DNA of 64,000 nt from Alteromonas lipotrueae (GTDB lineage Bacteria > Pseudomonadota > Gammaproteobacteria > Enterobacterales > Alteromonadaceae): the NCBI RefSeq assembly GCF_019249215.1, contig NZ_JAESDI010000013.1, forward strand, positions 79,252 through 143,251, in the 5' to 3' direction. The stretch's first letter is position 1; each line of letters opens with the position of its first letter. The notes beneath the pieces are model-generated. The model did not search any database and had not been told where the DNA came from. It saw only the letters and a program-made list of their open reading frames with translations. A program made the translations under genes and the position numbers. Below are positions 56,188 through 64,000 of the stretch, in pieces.

Positions 56188-56768
56188 GCGCTGTAATACC
56201 ATTAGACGAAGAACAACGCGATGCGCTGCAAGAATTGCTCAATATTTCAATGGGCCAAGCAGCAAATTCACTCGCGCAACTTATTGAAACCAAAATTGAT
56301 ATTTCAATTCCTAAAATAACCTCAGTGACCCCCACTCAGCTATACACCTTGCTGTTTGGCTCTGACGATACATTTCACACCCGCCAGTCTTTTTTAGGTG
56401 ATATTCAAGGTGAAGTGATGTCTGTACTTTCTCGTTCTGGACTGAGCGAGATGGCAAAATTGATGGAATACAGTGAACCGCTTAGTAAAGAAGATGTAGA
56501 AGAAATTATACTCGAGCTTTCCAATATTTTAGCCGGAGCTTGTCTGGCAGGCTTATCAAGTCAATTAGAACTAACCACCAATTTGAATATGCCAACGTTG
56601 TTTACCCCTAACAAAGAGAATTTCGATGAGCTTAAGTGGCAACATAGTTTAGTCATGGAAGTACAATTCACGGTAGCCGTTTCATCCTTTTCTATGCGTG
56701 TTGTTTTCTGCTTAGATGACGATTCACTGACAAGAATGAAAGATACCTTAGATGAACTTCTAGAATAA
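56184..56768 (+). CDS. CheC-like phosphatase
   Basis: A 194-residue CheC/CheX-fold protein. Two E-x2-N phosphatase sites are visible: ELLNISMGQAANSLAQL and ELSNILAGACLAGLSSQL. CheC-type proteins dephosphorylate CheY-like receivers, so the response regulator just upstream is its likely substrate. The stop overlaps the kinase start by one base (TAATG). Confidence 0.82.
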   Translation: MSAVIPLDEEQRDALQELLNISMGQAANSLAQLIETKIDISIPKITSVTPTQLYTLLFGSDDTFHTRQSFLGDIQGEVMSVLSRSGLSEMAKLMEYSEPLSKEDVEEIILELSNILAGACLAGLSSQLELTTNLNMPTLFTPNKENFDELKWQHSLVMEVQFTVAVSSFSMRVVFCLDDDSLTRMKDTLDELLE

Positions 56769-58051
56769 TGTTTGAGCAACTGGTTGAAAAACTTCCGGTT
56801 GGTATTGGCATCGTTGATGAAAATTTTCTCGTTGTTTATTTAAACGACTTTTTTAGAGATCGCCTTCCTCACGAGAATCGCGCTTCGTACAAAGACACAC
56901 CGGTTACCGAGATTTTTAGCGATCAAGGCAAATTTCTAAAGCGAAGGCTAAAATCGGTTTTTGTTCTACAGCATCCTAGCTTCAGCTACTGGGAGCAGCG
57001 TCCCCATATATTTCCTTTTAAAAGCAGTAGACCGATAACTGGCGAAGAAACGCAAATGTATCAAAACATGGAGATACTGCCGGTAAAGGACAAAAGCACA
57101 GGCAAAAAATACGCGTGTATTTTCTTACAAGACGTTACCGCGCAAGCCAGCTACTTTCGTACCCAACAAAAGCTATCTGCCGCATTAAAAGACGAACACG
57201 AAGCCCAACGCAAACTTATCCGTAAACTTGATACCGCCCAATCTCAACTCATTCAAGCGGAGAAGATGGCATCAACGGGTCAGTTAGCTGCTGGTATTGC
57301 ACACGAAATAAATAACCCTATTGGCTTTATCAACGCAAATTTAGACACCCTTTCACAATATGCGAATAACCTAACGGCTATCTGCGATGGCGTGGAGGGG
57401 CACGTTGCCGATTTTAACGATGAATTGAAAGAACAAATAAAAAACCTTTTCGAAGCACAGCACTATGATTTGATAAAAGAAGACATTGAAGAGTTACTCG
57501 AAGAATCAAAAGCAGGCTTAAATCGAGTAAGAGATATTGTCGATAACCTAAAGCAATTCTCACTCGACAGTACACAAGGCAGTCAAATTGTAGATTTGAA
57601 CGATATTACTTCACAAACCATCAAACTCGTATCTACCCAATATACTTCTCATCACTATAAGGTTGAATCACCTGATGAAAAGATAGAGATAATGGCAAAC
57701 CCTGGAATGATAAAACAGGCCTTAATGAATGTGTTGCTAAATGCTGCCCAAGCCATTACCGGCAAGGGCTACGTTAAGTTAACGTTATTAAAAAATAACG
57801 AAAATATTACGATTAAGGTGCTAGACAGCGGTGAAGGTATTGAGCAAAAAAATATGAAAAGAGTTTTCGAACCTTTCTTTACTACTCGTCCTGAAGGTCA
57901 AGGCCAAGGGCTGGGATTATCTACCGCCTATACCATTGTAGAAAAGCATAAAGGAAAAATTTCAATCAATAGTAAAGTGGGCAAAGGCACGGTCGTGACG
58001 ATAGAGCTACCTATCGCTTCAGAAGATGATTCAGCTACAGCACCTCAGTAA
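56768..58051 (+). CDS. PAS-type sensor histidine kinase
   Basis: A 427-residue soluble kinase. An N-terminal PAS-like domain (about 1-130) is followed by a coiled linker, HisKA box with His179 in AAGIAHEINNP, N box (MNVLLNAAQAI), G1 (LDSGEGIE) and G2 (GQGLGLSTAY). No membrane helix, so it senses a cytoplasmic cue. It is the third gene of a receiver-CheC-kinase operon without cheA or cheW. Confidence 0.9.
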   Translation: MFEQLVEKLPVGIGIVDENFLVVYLNDFFRDRLPHENRASYKDTPVTEIFSDQGKFLKRRLKSVFVLQHPSFSYWEQRPHIFPFKSSRPITGEETQMYQNMEILPVKDKSTGKKYACIFLQDVTAQASYFRTQQKLSAALKDEHEAQRKLIRKLDTAQSQLIQAEKMASTGQLAAGIAHEINNPIGFINANLDTLSQYANNLTAICDGVEGHVADFNDELKEQIKNLFEAQHYDLIKEDIEELLEESKAGLNRVRDIVDNLKQFSLDSTQGSQIVDLNDITSQTIKLVSTQYTSHHYKVESPDEKIEIMANPGMIKQALMNVLLNAAQAITGKGYVKLTLLKNNENITIKVLDSGEGIEQKNMKRVFEPFFTTRPEGQGQGLGLSTAYTIVEKHKGKISINSKVGKGTVVTIELPIASEDDSATAPQ

Positions 58052-58060
58052 CATCAATTG

Positions 58061-59065
58061 TTACGCCGCATACAAGTAAACCCCCTCGTCAGATAAATGT
58101 CGTGTTAGTTTTCCATGAGATAAGAGGTAGTTTAAATGGGATATGCACTCGGCTACGGCAAACACGATATTTCTACCACTAAGCTCCCGTTTAAATAATA
58201 CAGGCAACAATTCGACAGCGGTCTGAGGCTTACTACAAGCCTCCAAAAGTGCATTTAAGTGACGATGGTGATGCTCAATGAGTTCATTCACACGGTTTTT
58301 CACCCCAATAAAGGGTTGTCTGTGTGCAGGTAACACCAAGGTTTTCTCAGGTAAGTCAGTAAAAGGCAGTAGCGTAGCCAAATAATCTTGAAGCGTATTG
58401 CCCTCGGGCTCCGTTGAATATACCCCTATATTAGGGGTTATCTGCGGTAAAATATGGTCGCCCGCTAGCAGTATTCCAAGCTCCTTAGAATATAAGCATA
58501 CGTGCTCTGGTGAATGCCCTCGCCCTATCATCACTTCCCACGAATTACCATTTAGCGTCAGCACATCACATTGCTTTAACCGTCGGTAACTGATTGGAAT
58601 TGGCGATACGACATTACTGTAACCTTTATTTCCAGACATTAGCGATGTCACCTCATCAGCCTGCAAACCTGCACGGTGATAGTATTGCTCATCCCGCCAA
58701 GCAGAGGTGTCGCTTTTCCCCCCAGTGAACGCGCGCGCAGTAAAATACTCAACCTGCGACATGTAAAGTGGCACTTTGAATTGGTCGGCTATCCAACCGG
58801 CTAAACCAACGTGATCAGGATGCAAATGAGTAACTAATACTGCTGAAATGGGTTTATCCAACGCAGCAAAAATCTCATTCCACAAGGCTTTAGTTGTATT
58901 CGTACCAAGCCCAGTATCAATAACCACCCAGCCATCATCATCTTCAACAAGATAAAGATTAATGTGGTCAAGTTCGAAAGGCAGTGGCATACGAAGCCAA
59001 AGTACGCCTTTCGCTATCTCTGTCCATTGACCTGGAGACGGTTGCTCAATTGCTGGGTAATGCAT
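58061..59065 (-). CDS. Metallo-beta-lactamase-fold hydrolase
   Basis: A 334-residue MBL protein. The metal motif THLHPDHVGLAGW and the later GRGHSPEHVCLY and AGDHILPQI fit glyoxalase II-like or acyl-thioester/lactone hydrolases. C-terminal helical region is present. No signal peptide. Convergent with the kinase gene, 9 bases apart. Specific substrate unknown. Confidence 0.82.
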   Translation of the reverse strand: MHYPAIEQPSPGQWTEIAKGVLWLRMPLPFELDHINLYLVEDDDGWVVIDTGLGTNTTKALWNEIFAALDKPISAVLVTHLHPDHVGLAGWIADQFKVPLYMSQVEYFTARAFTGGKSDTSAWRDEQYYHRAGLQADEVTSLMSGNKGYSNVVSPIPISYRRLKQCDVLTLNGNSWEVMIGRGHSPEHVCLYSKELGILLAGDHILPQITPNIGVYSTEPEGNTLQDYLATLLPFTDLPEKTLVLPAHRQPFIGVKNRVNELIEHHHRHLNALLEACSKPQTAVELLPVLFKRELSGRNIVFAVAECISHLNYLLSHGKLTRHLSDEGVYLYAA

Positions 59066-59293
59066 ACATCTTCACCTTTTCGCTGGTATACTTACTTCTA
59101 TAACGATAGGTAGGCAAAAACAAACGTATCTGTTTGATAATCAACTATAGCGTTAAGTAATAGCACAGCGATACCGAGAGTTAGTGAGAGGTAGCGAGCA
59201 TTAGTGAACCATTTACCGCTCTGTTCTCGAGCAAAGAAAATCTGCCCTGTATCATGGGTCCTTCAGTATTTCACCAACGAAAATTAACTTGCC

Positions 59294-61663
59294 GTGATTA
59301 GAAAAGGTTACATTCTCAGTAAACACACTATTGTTAAGCATGGGACCGGTAAACATAACGGGCTTTGTATTGAAGTGTGGGTGTCTACCGACCAAGGCCC
59401 TGTGTGTCTTCAAAGTGCACCGCAGAAACCCTCATGCTTTGTTGCAACCGACAACACGGCGAGCATACTGGAAAAGGCTAAACGAGAAGGTATTGAGGTT
59501 GAAGTTTCCTCTGATAGTTTCTTTACCCTTGAGCAAGTGGAAGTAGACACCCTTAAAACCACATCTGACTCCCACATGCATCAATTAAGACAGCTTGCTA
59601 AAAGCTTACACATCACTCTGTATGAAGCTGATATAAGACTGGCGGACAGGTATTTAATGGAACGGTTTATTTACGGTTCCCTCGAGTTTGTTGCTGCTGA
59701 CGAAAAAGCAACATTCATACCCGAAGCTAGAATTAGATCCGCCACCTACACACCAAGCCTTTACTCAGTTAGCATAGATATTGAGTGCGATGAAAATGAA
59801 AACCTATTCAGTATAGCGCTAGCTTCCCACGATGTTAATGAAGTGATGTTGGTTTCTGCTTCCAGTCACCCCAAGACGTTAGATGTTCCAGACACATTTT
59901 CACTTAGCCAGTTTTCTACTGAGTCAGCGCTGATCACTGCGTTTGTAAAGCGTATACGTGAAATTGACCCAGACGTTATCTTAGGCTGGAACGTCAAACA
60001 ATTTGATATGGCCGTGCTTGCAAGACGCGCTAAAAAGCAGGGACTGAAATTTACACTAGGCAGAGACAAACGGGAAGCCTTGGTTAGGGATTGGGATGGG
60101 CAAACTATTGTCGATATACCCGGTCGTAGTATTGTAGATGGGATTGAAGCGCTAAAGACCATGACCTATCAATTTGACTCTTTCTCGTTAGACAATGTAG
60201 CACAGCAATTACTGGGTGATAAAAAACTCATACAAAGTGAAGACAAACTTGCTGCAATAAAAGCCTTGTATTACGAGGACCCTTATTCACTTGCCAGCTA
60301 TAACCATAAAGATTGCGTGTTGGTAAATGATATTGCTGCAAAAACCCGATTTATTGAATTTCTTATTTTGAGAGGGACATTAACAGGGCTCGATTTGGGA
60401 AGACCCGGTGGGTCAGTAGCCGCGTTTCTAAACGTCTATTTACCAAAGCTACATCGCCGACGTTATGTCAGTGGAGTTCGTCCTGAACACGGTGGCTTGG
60501 CTAGTCCTGGCGGCTATGTCATGAATTCACAGCCAGGCTTGTATTCTGACGTACTCGTGCTTGATTTTAAGAGCCTATACCCGTCTATTATTCGCACGTT
60601 TAAGATTGATCCAATGGGACTTGCCGAAGGTCTTAAAGACCCCGACAGCGCCATTGAGGGGTTCAAAGGGGCTATGTTCAGTCGTGACAATCATTTTTTG
60701 CCCGATATTATAGACAACCTATGGCGCCAAAGAGATGAGGCTAAAAAGCAAAACGATGCACCACGCTCGCAAGCAATAAAAATTTTAATGAATTCATTTT
60801 ATGGCGTATTAGGTAGCGGCGGATGCCCCTTTTACGACCCACGGTTAGCAAGCTCTATTACCTTGCGTGGGCATGAAATAATGCAAACTACCGCAAAATG
60901 GATAGAAGAAGCGGGGTTCTCAGTCATCTATGGCGATACAGACTCTACCTTTGTACATGTGAATAACAACACATCGTTAGGTACGCCCTATGAAACAGGA
61001 CAGTCGCTAGCAAACACCATCAATCATAAGTGGCAAAGCAAGCTCCGTGAAAACTATGATATAGACTGTCATTTGGATATCGAATTTGAGACCCACTTTG
61101 AAACCTTTTTTATGCCTACTATTAGAGGCTCTGCCTTAGGCAGCAAGAAACGGTATGCAGGCCTAAAGCAAATTGGCGACAAAAAAGAGTTGGTGTTTAA
61201 AGGGCTAGAAAACGTTCGTTCAGACTGGACCGAATTAGCCAAGTACTTTCAGTATGAGCTGTATCGACGGGTTTTCGAAAAAGCCCCTGTATCTGATTTT
61301 ATTAAACAAACGGTTGATAATATTCGCCAAGGCAAAGAAGACGGAAGGCTCGTTTACGCAAAGCGACTCCGAAAGCCCTTAAACGACTATATCAAATCAT
61401 TGCCTCCCCATGTAAAAGCCGCGCGCCTTGCAGATGATATTAATAGTAAAACAGGACAACGACTACGTTATCAGCACAATACAACTATACGCTACATCAT
61501 GACGGTACAAGGCCCTCAAACTACAGAGCATCAGATGGCACCGCTTGATTACGATCATTACATTGAAAAACAAATTATGCCCATCGCGGACAGCATACTC
61601 CCTCTCATCAACCTATCCTTTTCTGAATTGACCAACGAACAATTGTCTTTATTTTCAAACTGA
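59294..61663 (+). CDS. polB: DNA polymerase II (family B)
   Basis: A 789-residue polymerase starting at GTG 59294; the N-terminus GYILSKHT matches the E. coli Pol II start region. The exonuclease motif DIE begins at residue 162, polymerase motif A is DFKSLYPSI, motif C is YGDTDST (Asp548). Pol II restarts replication at damaged DNA and is usually SOS-controlled. I did not find a clear LexA box in the short upstream gap. Size agrees with the family. Confidence 0.93.
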   Translation: MIRKGYILSKHTIVKHGTGKHNGLCIEVWVSTDQGPVCLQSAPQKPSCFVATDNTASILEKAKREGIEVEVSSDSFFTLEQVEVDTLKTTSDSHMHQLRQLAKSLHITLYEADIRLADRYLMERFIYGSLEFVAADEKATFIPEARIRSATYTPSLYSVSIDIECDENENLFSIALASHDVNEVMLVSASSHPKTLDVPDTFSLSQFSTESALITAFVKRIREIDPDVILGWNVKQFDMAVLARRAKKQGLKFTLGRDKREALVRDWDGQTIVDIPGRSIVDGIEALKTMTYQFDSFSLDNVAQQLLGDKKLIQSEDKLAAIKALYYEDPYSLASYNHKDCVLVNDIAAKTRFIEFLILRGTLTGLDLGRPGGSVAAFLNVYLPKLHRRRYVSGVRPEHGGLASPGGYVMNSQPGLYSDVLVLDFKSLYPSIIRTFKIDPMGLAEGLKDPDSAIEGFKGAMFSRDNHFLPDIIDNLWRQRDEAKKQNDAPRSQAIKILMNSFYGVLGSGGCPFYDPRLASSITLRGHEIMQTTAKWIEEAGFSVIYGDTDSTFVHVNNNTSLGTPYETGQSLANTINHKWQSKLRENYDIDCHLDIEFETHFETFFMPTIRGSALGSKKRYAGLKQIGDKKELVFKGLENVRSDWTELAKYFQYELYRRVFEKAPVSDFIKQTVDNIRQGKEDGRLVYAKRLRKPLNDYIKSLPPHVKAARLADDINSKTGQRLRYQHNTTIRYIMTVQGPQTTEHQMAPLDYDHYIEKQIMPIADSILPLINLSFSELTNEQLSLFSN

Positions 61664-61867
61664 CCGATTAGTAACGTTGCTTTCATAACAAGAATGCCTG
61701 CTTCTATGCGCAGCAATGTGACGATCGCATCCTTTGCCTATATTGGTTATGTAGTGCAATTAAAAGACGGCTGCATTTTAGTCGTCACATCTGTCTGTCT
61801 CCCTCCACATTGCCTTTCTCCGTGTAATGTAGCGGTTACGTAGAACAAGAAGGGGAATATCTATGTC

Positions 61868-63412
61868 CTATTCGGCTGCTTGATAGCCTATCCTAAACCC
61901 ACCCCAGTGTTTCCCATTGACCATTATAGGAGCAGACAAGTCATGCATGACTTCGCCAGTGTCTCTTTTATAGGTCTGCAGCAAAAATGAAGAAGTGTTA
62001 CTACCGCACCTCGCTCCCGTGTAATCGTTGAATATACGTTTAGTTCGACTTTTCACAATATCCACTTTCAAATCCCCCGTTAATGGATGGCTAAACTTTT
62101 TGTTGTGGGTAGGAAAGTAACCGTTCTTATCTACTGCGCCAGCGTATACAATAAATGAATGTTGTTGCAGGATAGGTTCTTGAATGTCAGGTAAAGCCCT
62201 GTCAGTAAAGCTATCGAACGATGTGGTGAACTTCTCTGGGTTGCTATTTGGCACTGGCGCATAAGTGAAGTTAAATAATGCACTTTCATTAATATGGCCT
62301 TCGGCTATCGCTTGCTCAAACCGTCTTGCAACCTTGTTAGCTGCGTTTATGGCCACATCCCTAACTGATGCATTTCTGTCATCTATATCGAATACTTCGA
62401 TATGCCTAAAAATATCTTCAGTTTGATGACTAAGTGCTAATGACTTTTCTGACACTTCGGATAAATCTTGCTCTAACATTGAGGTAGAATCACGAAGTTG
62501 TACTATGTTTACGCTAATACCCGAACTGTGTTCTGTATAGTCAGCAACAGTCTTTTGCATTTCCTCCATAGCATGGCGTGCTTCACTTGAAAGCACACTG
62601 CTTTCGGTGATAAGTGAAGCAGATTTACCCAACAATTCGTTCATCGTTTCACCCGTTTTAGACACTTTACTCATGGTAGTAACTGACTCTTCACTACTGA
62701 GACTTACATCTTTAAGCAGGTTTTCAATACCCAGTGTTGCATCGGTGGTCTTTTTTGCTAGCTCGCGAACTTCATCAGCAACCACCGCAAATCCCCTACC
62801 TTGGTCTCCTGCACGAGCTGCTTCAATAGCAGCATTCAATGCTAGCATGTTGGTTTGGTCGGCGAGTTGGTTAATGGTATTAGTGATAGAGCTTATACCT
62901 TGAGCGCGCTCTTTGAGTAGCCCAAGCGCATTAGATGATGCTGCTATTTGCGCAATCAAATCATTCTGACGCGCTAAGAGGTCTGACAGTAATGCGCTAC
63001 CATTTTGAGTCTTTTCATCTGAAGCCTTTATGGCATCTGTCGCGGAAAGTGCGAGCTGGTCTAAAGCGCCTCCTCCTTCTTCCAAGCGTTCTAGTCGATC
63101 GGCCATTTCACTAATATTTGAGACTTGTTGTTTGAATGTTCCCGATAGCTTATCGAGAAAATGTGACACAGATGCTCCTCCAATAGCGATTCGACTAGAT
63201 GCCTCGCTAATCGCATTACCCACAGCAGATTCTGCTTTTGGTGGATCTTCCGCATTAACCTTGTCTGGGCTGGAAGCTGATTGACCACGCATAAACCAGC
63301 TTGTAGCAGCCGTTAGCAGGAAAGTTAAAAGACAGATGACCCATACGTTGTTAACAATAAAACTGGCAAGCAATATAGTAGCTACTGCGATAATAGCGGG
63401 AAGAGTAAACAT
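61868..63412 (-). CDS. Methyl-accepting chemotaxis protein with C-terminal sensory domain
   Basis: A 514-residue receptor. One or two N-terminal membrane helices (about 3-45), no periplasmic domain, then the signalling hairpin with [35 protein letters not shown] (about 185-220, given in parts). A C-terminal domain (about 365-514) ends in a [20 protein letters not shown] section followed by WGGFRIGYQ, typical of receptors with a cytoplasmic PAS/Cache-like sensor at the C-terminus. It probably senses an internal cue. Confidence 0.88.
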   Translation of the reverse strand: MFTLPAIIAVATILLASFIVNNVWVICLLTFLLTAATSWFMRGQSASSPDKVNAEDPPKAESAVGNAISEASSRIAIGGASVSHFLDKLSGTFKQQVSNISEMADRLERLEEGGGALDQLALSATDAIKASDEKTQNGSALLSDLLARQNDLIAQIAASSNALGLLKERAQGISSITNTINQLADQTNMLALNAAIEAARAGDQGRGFAVVADEVRELAKKTTDATLGIENLLKDVSLSSEESVTTMSKVSKTGETMNELLGKSASLITESSVLSSEARHAMEEMQKTVADYTEHSSGISVNIVQLRDSTSMLEQDLSEVSEKSLALSHQTEDIFRHIEVFDIDDRNASVRDVAINAANKVARRFEQAIAEGHINESALFNFTYAPVPNSNPEKFTTSFDSFTDRALPDIQEPILQQHSFIVYAGAVDKNGYFPTHNKKFSHPLTGDLKVDIVKSRTKRIFNDYTGARCGSNTSSFLLQTYKRDTGEVMHDLSAPIMVNGKHWGGFRIGYQAAE

Positions 63413-63527
63413 TTACAGGACCATTTATTTTACATTTATTTTACATTAGTACAAATCTACCGTAATACCATTTCCTTAACTATACGCTGTTAGTCTTAGT
63501 TAACCGAAAATAAGGAATACGTGGTAC

Positions 63528-63561
63528 AAGAAAGCCCTTATCTTTCGACAAGGGCTTTCTT
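63528..63561 (-). terminator. rrn-type terminator (distal copy)
   Basis: AAGAAAGCCCTTATC pairs with GACAAGGGCTTTCTT around TTTC, with one mismatch. It is a near copy of the terminator at 63931-63958. With the 5S remnant beside it, it supports a duplicated 5S-terminator unit. Confidence 0.7.
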
Positions 63562-63666
63562 TGAATGGGGTGGCTTCACAACGAACTATGGCAGTATGTA
63601 GGGCCAGCCCGAGCTAGCTCTTACAACCATTGGCAAGCACATTGTCACATTTTTGGACCCACTATG

Positions 63667-63715
63667 GGCTGGGGCACACTGGCTGGGTCACACTGGCTGG
63701 GGCACACTGGCTGGG
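63667..63715. repeat. 14-bp tandem repeat within the decayed 5S region
   Basis: GGCTGGGGCACACT (63667-63680), GGCTGGGTCACACT (63681-63694) and GGCTGGGGCACACT (63695-63708) are followed by a partial GGCTGGG copy. It lies just before the 5S-like blocks. Confidence 0.8.
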
Positions 63716-63721
63716 CCGGTC

Positions 63722-63830
63722 ACCGGAACCCCACACTATCCCTACGCCAGTTACTGGTCGCCGAGTCTCGGCATGCGCTAATAGGTTTCACTTCTGAGTT
63801 CGATGGCTCATATACCACGGGGTGCAGAAT
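63722..63830 (-). pseudogene. Decayed 5S rRNA copy
   Basis: On the minus strand two blocks look like 5S rRNA: the complement of GGAACCCCACACTATC (63725-63740) and of GTTTCACTTCTGAGTTCG (63785-63802). The spacing between them is about 30 bases longer than in a normal 5S gene, and other parts do not match. A possible 3'-end trace GGCAGTATGTAG lies near 63588. It sits between two rrn-type terminators, as expected for a broken second 5S gene of an rRNA operon. Confidence 0.6.
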
Positions 63831-63930
63831 CATGATGCTTTTTTGGAATGAGCGCGCAAGGAGGACCTGCAGTACGCTCAGTTTTTTACTACGGCGTAAC
63901 TGCTAATATTATTTTCTATTAGACATAAAA

Positions 63931-63958
63931 AAAGCCCTTATCATACGATAAGGGCTTT
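63931..63958 (-). terminator. rrn terminator after 5S rRNA
   Basis: AAAGCCCTTATC and GATAAGGGCTTT form a perfect 12-bp stem with loop ATAC. A-run on the plus strand gives the U-tract on the minus transcript. Confidence 0.9.
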
Positions 63959-63969
63959 CTTCGAATGGG

Positions 63970-64000
63970 ACCTGGCAGTGTGCTACTCTCACATGGGGAA
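63970..64000 (-). rRNA. rrf: 5S rRNA 3' end (partial)
   Basis: The plus strand reads CCTGGCAGTGTGCTACTCTC then ACATGGGGAA, the complement of the conserved 3' end of gammaproteobacterial 5S rRNA. The gene continues beyond the window, so an rRNA operon lies to the right, transcribed toward this region. Confidence 0.88.

Noticed and set aside
1..64000. CRISPR array or prophage
   Set aside because: No regularly spaced repeats, integrase, capsid or tail genes were found; the only tandem repeat is three units at 63667.

Overview
The window looks like a chromosomal segment of a marine gammaproteobacterium, most likely Alteromonas or a close relative in Alteromonadaceae. The grounds are the moderate GC content, a split alginate-catabolism locus, a TonB-dependent receptor, several c-di-GMP proteins, a gammaproteobacterial DNA polymerase II and a 5S rRNA end. 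The genus is inferred from gene style, not from a database match.

Region by region. (1) 1-5442 and 34181-36943 hold two halves of an alginate/uronate pathway. The first half has a partial PL6 alginate lyase lipoprotein, two candidate DEH reductases (an SDR and a beta-hydroxyacid dehydrogenase), a KdgF-like cupin and an MFS uronate transporter. The second half has KDG kinase, KDPG aldolase and a FadR-type GntR regulator. ATTGGTAA/TTACCAAT half-sites recur around both halves and suggest one regulon. (2) 5843-9854 holds a DUF2780 exported protein and a large AsmA-like DUF748 protein. (3) 9927-26462 is the most remarkable part: 13 genes for a trans-envelope Ser/Thr phospho-signalling system. A ten-gene minus-strand operon encodes a membrane STPK, two coiled-coil lipoproteins, two FHA proteins, a MotA/TolQ-like channel, a PP2C, a degenerate trypsin-like periplasmic domain joined through a membrane helix to FHA, and two MotB-like proteins carrying von Willebrand A (vWA) domains. 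A divergent three-gene plus-strand group encodes PP2C-TM-FTP/PepSY, M4 metalloprotease-TM-FHA, and an FHA-FHA-ABC exporter. (4) 26519-34000 holds a RhlE-type helicase, a GGDEF-EAL protein and a duplicated pair of small PBP-like protein plus beta-barrel. (5) 37382-49452 holds MscS, an unknown helical protein, an exported KatG, an OMP, a Kef antiporter, a degenerate GGDEF protein, and a PLD-VTT fusion with an EEP hydrolase. (6) 49401-63412 holds a LysR regulator, a TonB receptor, a TauE-like permease, a Tat-exported aminotransferase, a response regulator/CheC/histidine kinase operon, an MBL hydrolase, PolB and a chemoreceptor with a C-terminal sensor. (7) The right edge carries the 3' end of a 5S rRNA gene with its terminator and what looks like a decayed second 5S copy.

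How the parts work together. Alginate oligomers would be cut by the PL6 enzyme, linearised with help from KdgF, reduced to KDG, phosphorylated and split to pyruvate and glyceraldehyde-3-phosphate. In the phospho-signalling locus, periplasmic protease-like and lipoprotein modules probably report envelope state to cytoplasmic FHA domains. Those domains would read STPK marks that the PP2C enzymes erase, with a proton-driven MotA/vWA-MotB motor and an FHA-gated exporter as possible outputs. No type VI secretion structural genes are present, so this is not simply a T6SS regulatory cassette.
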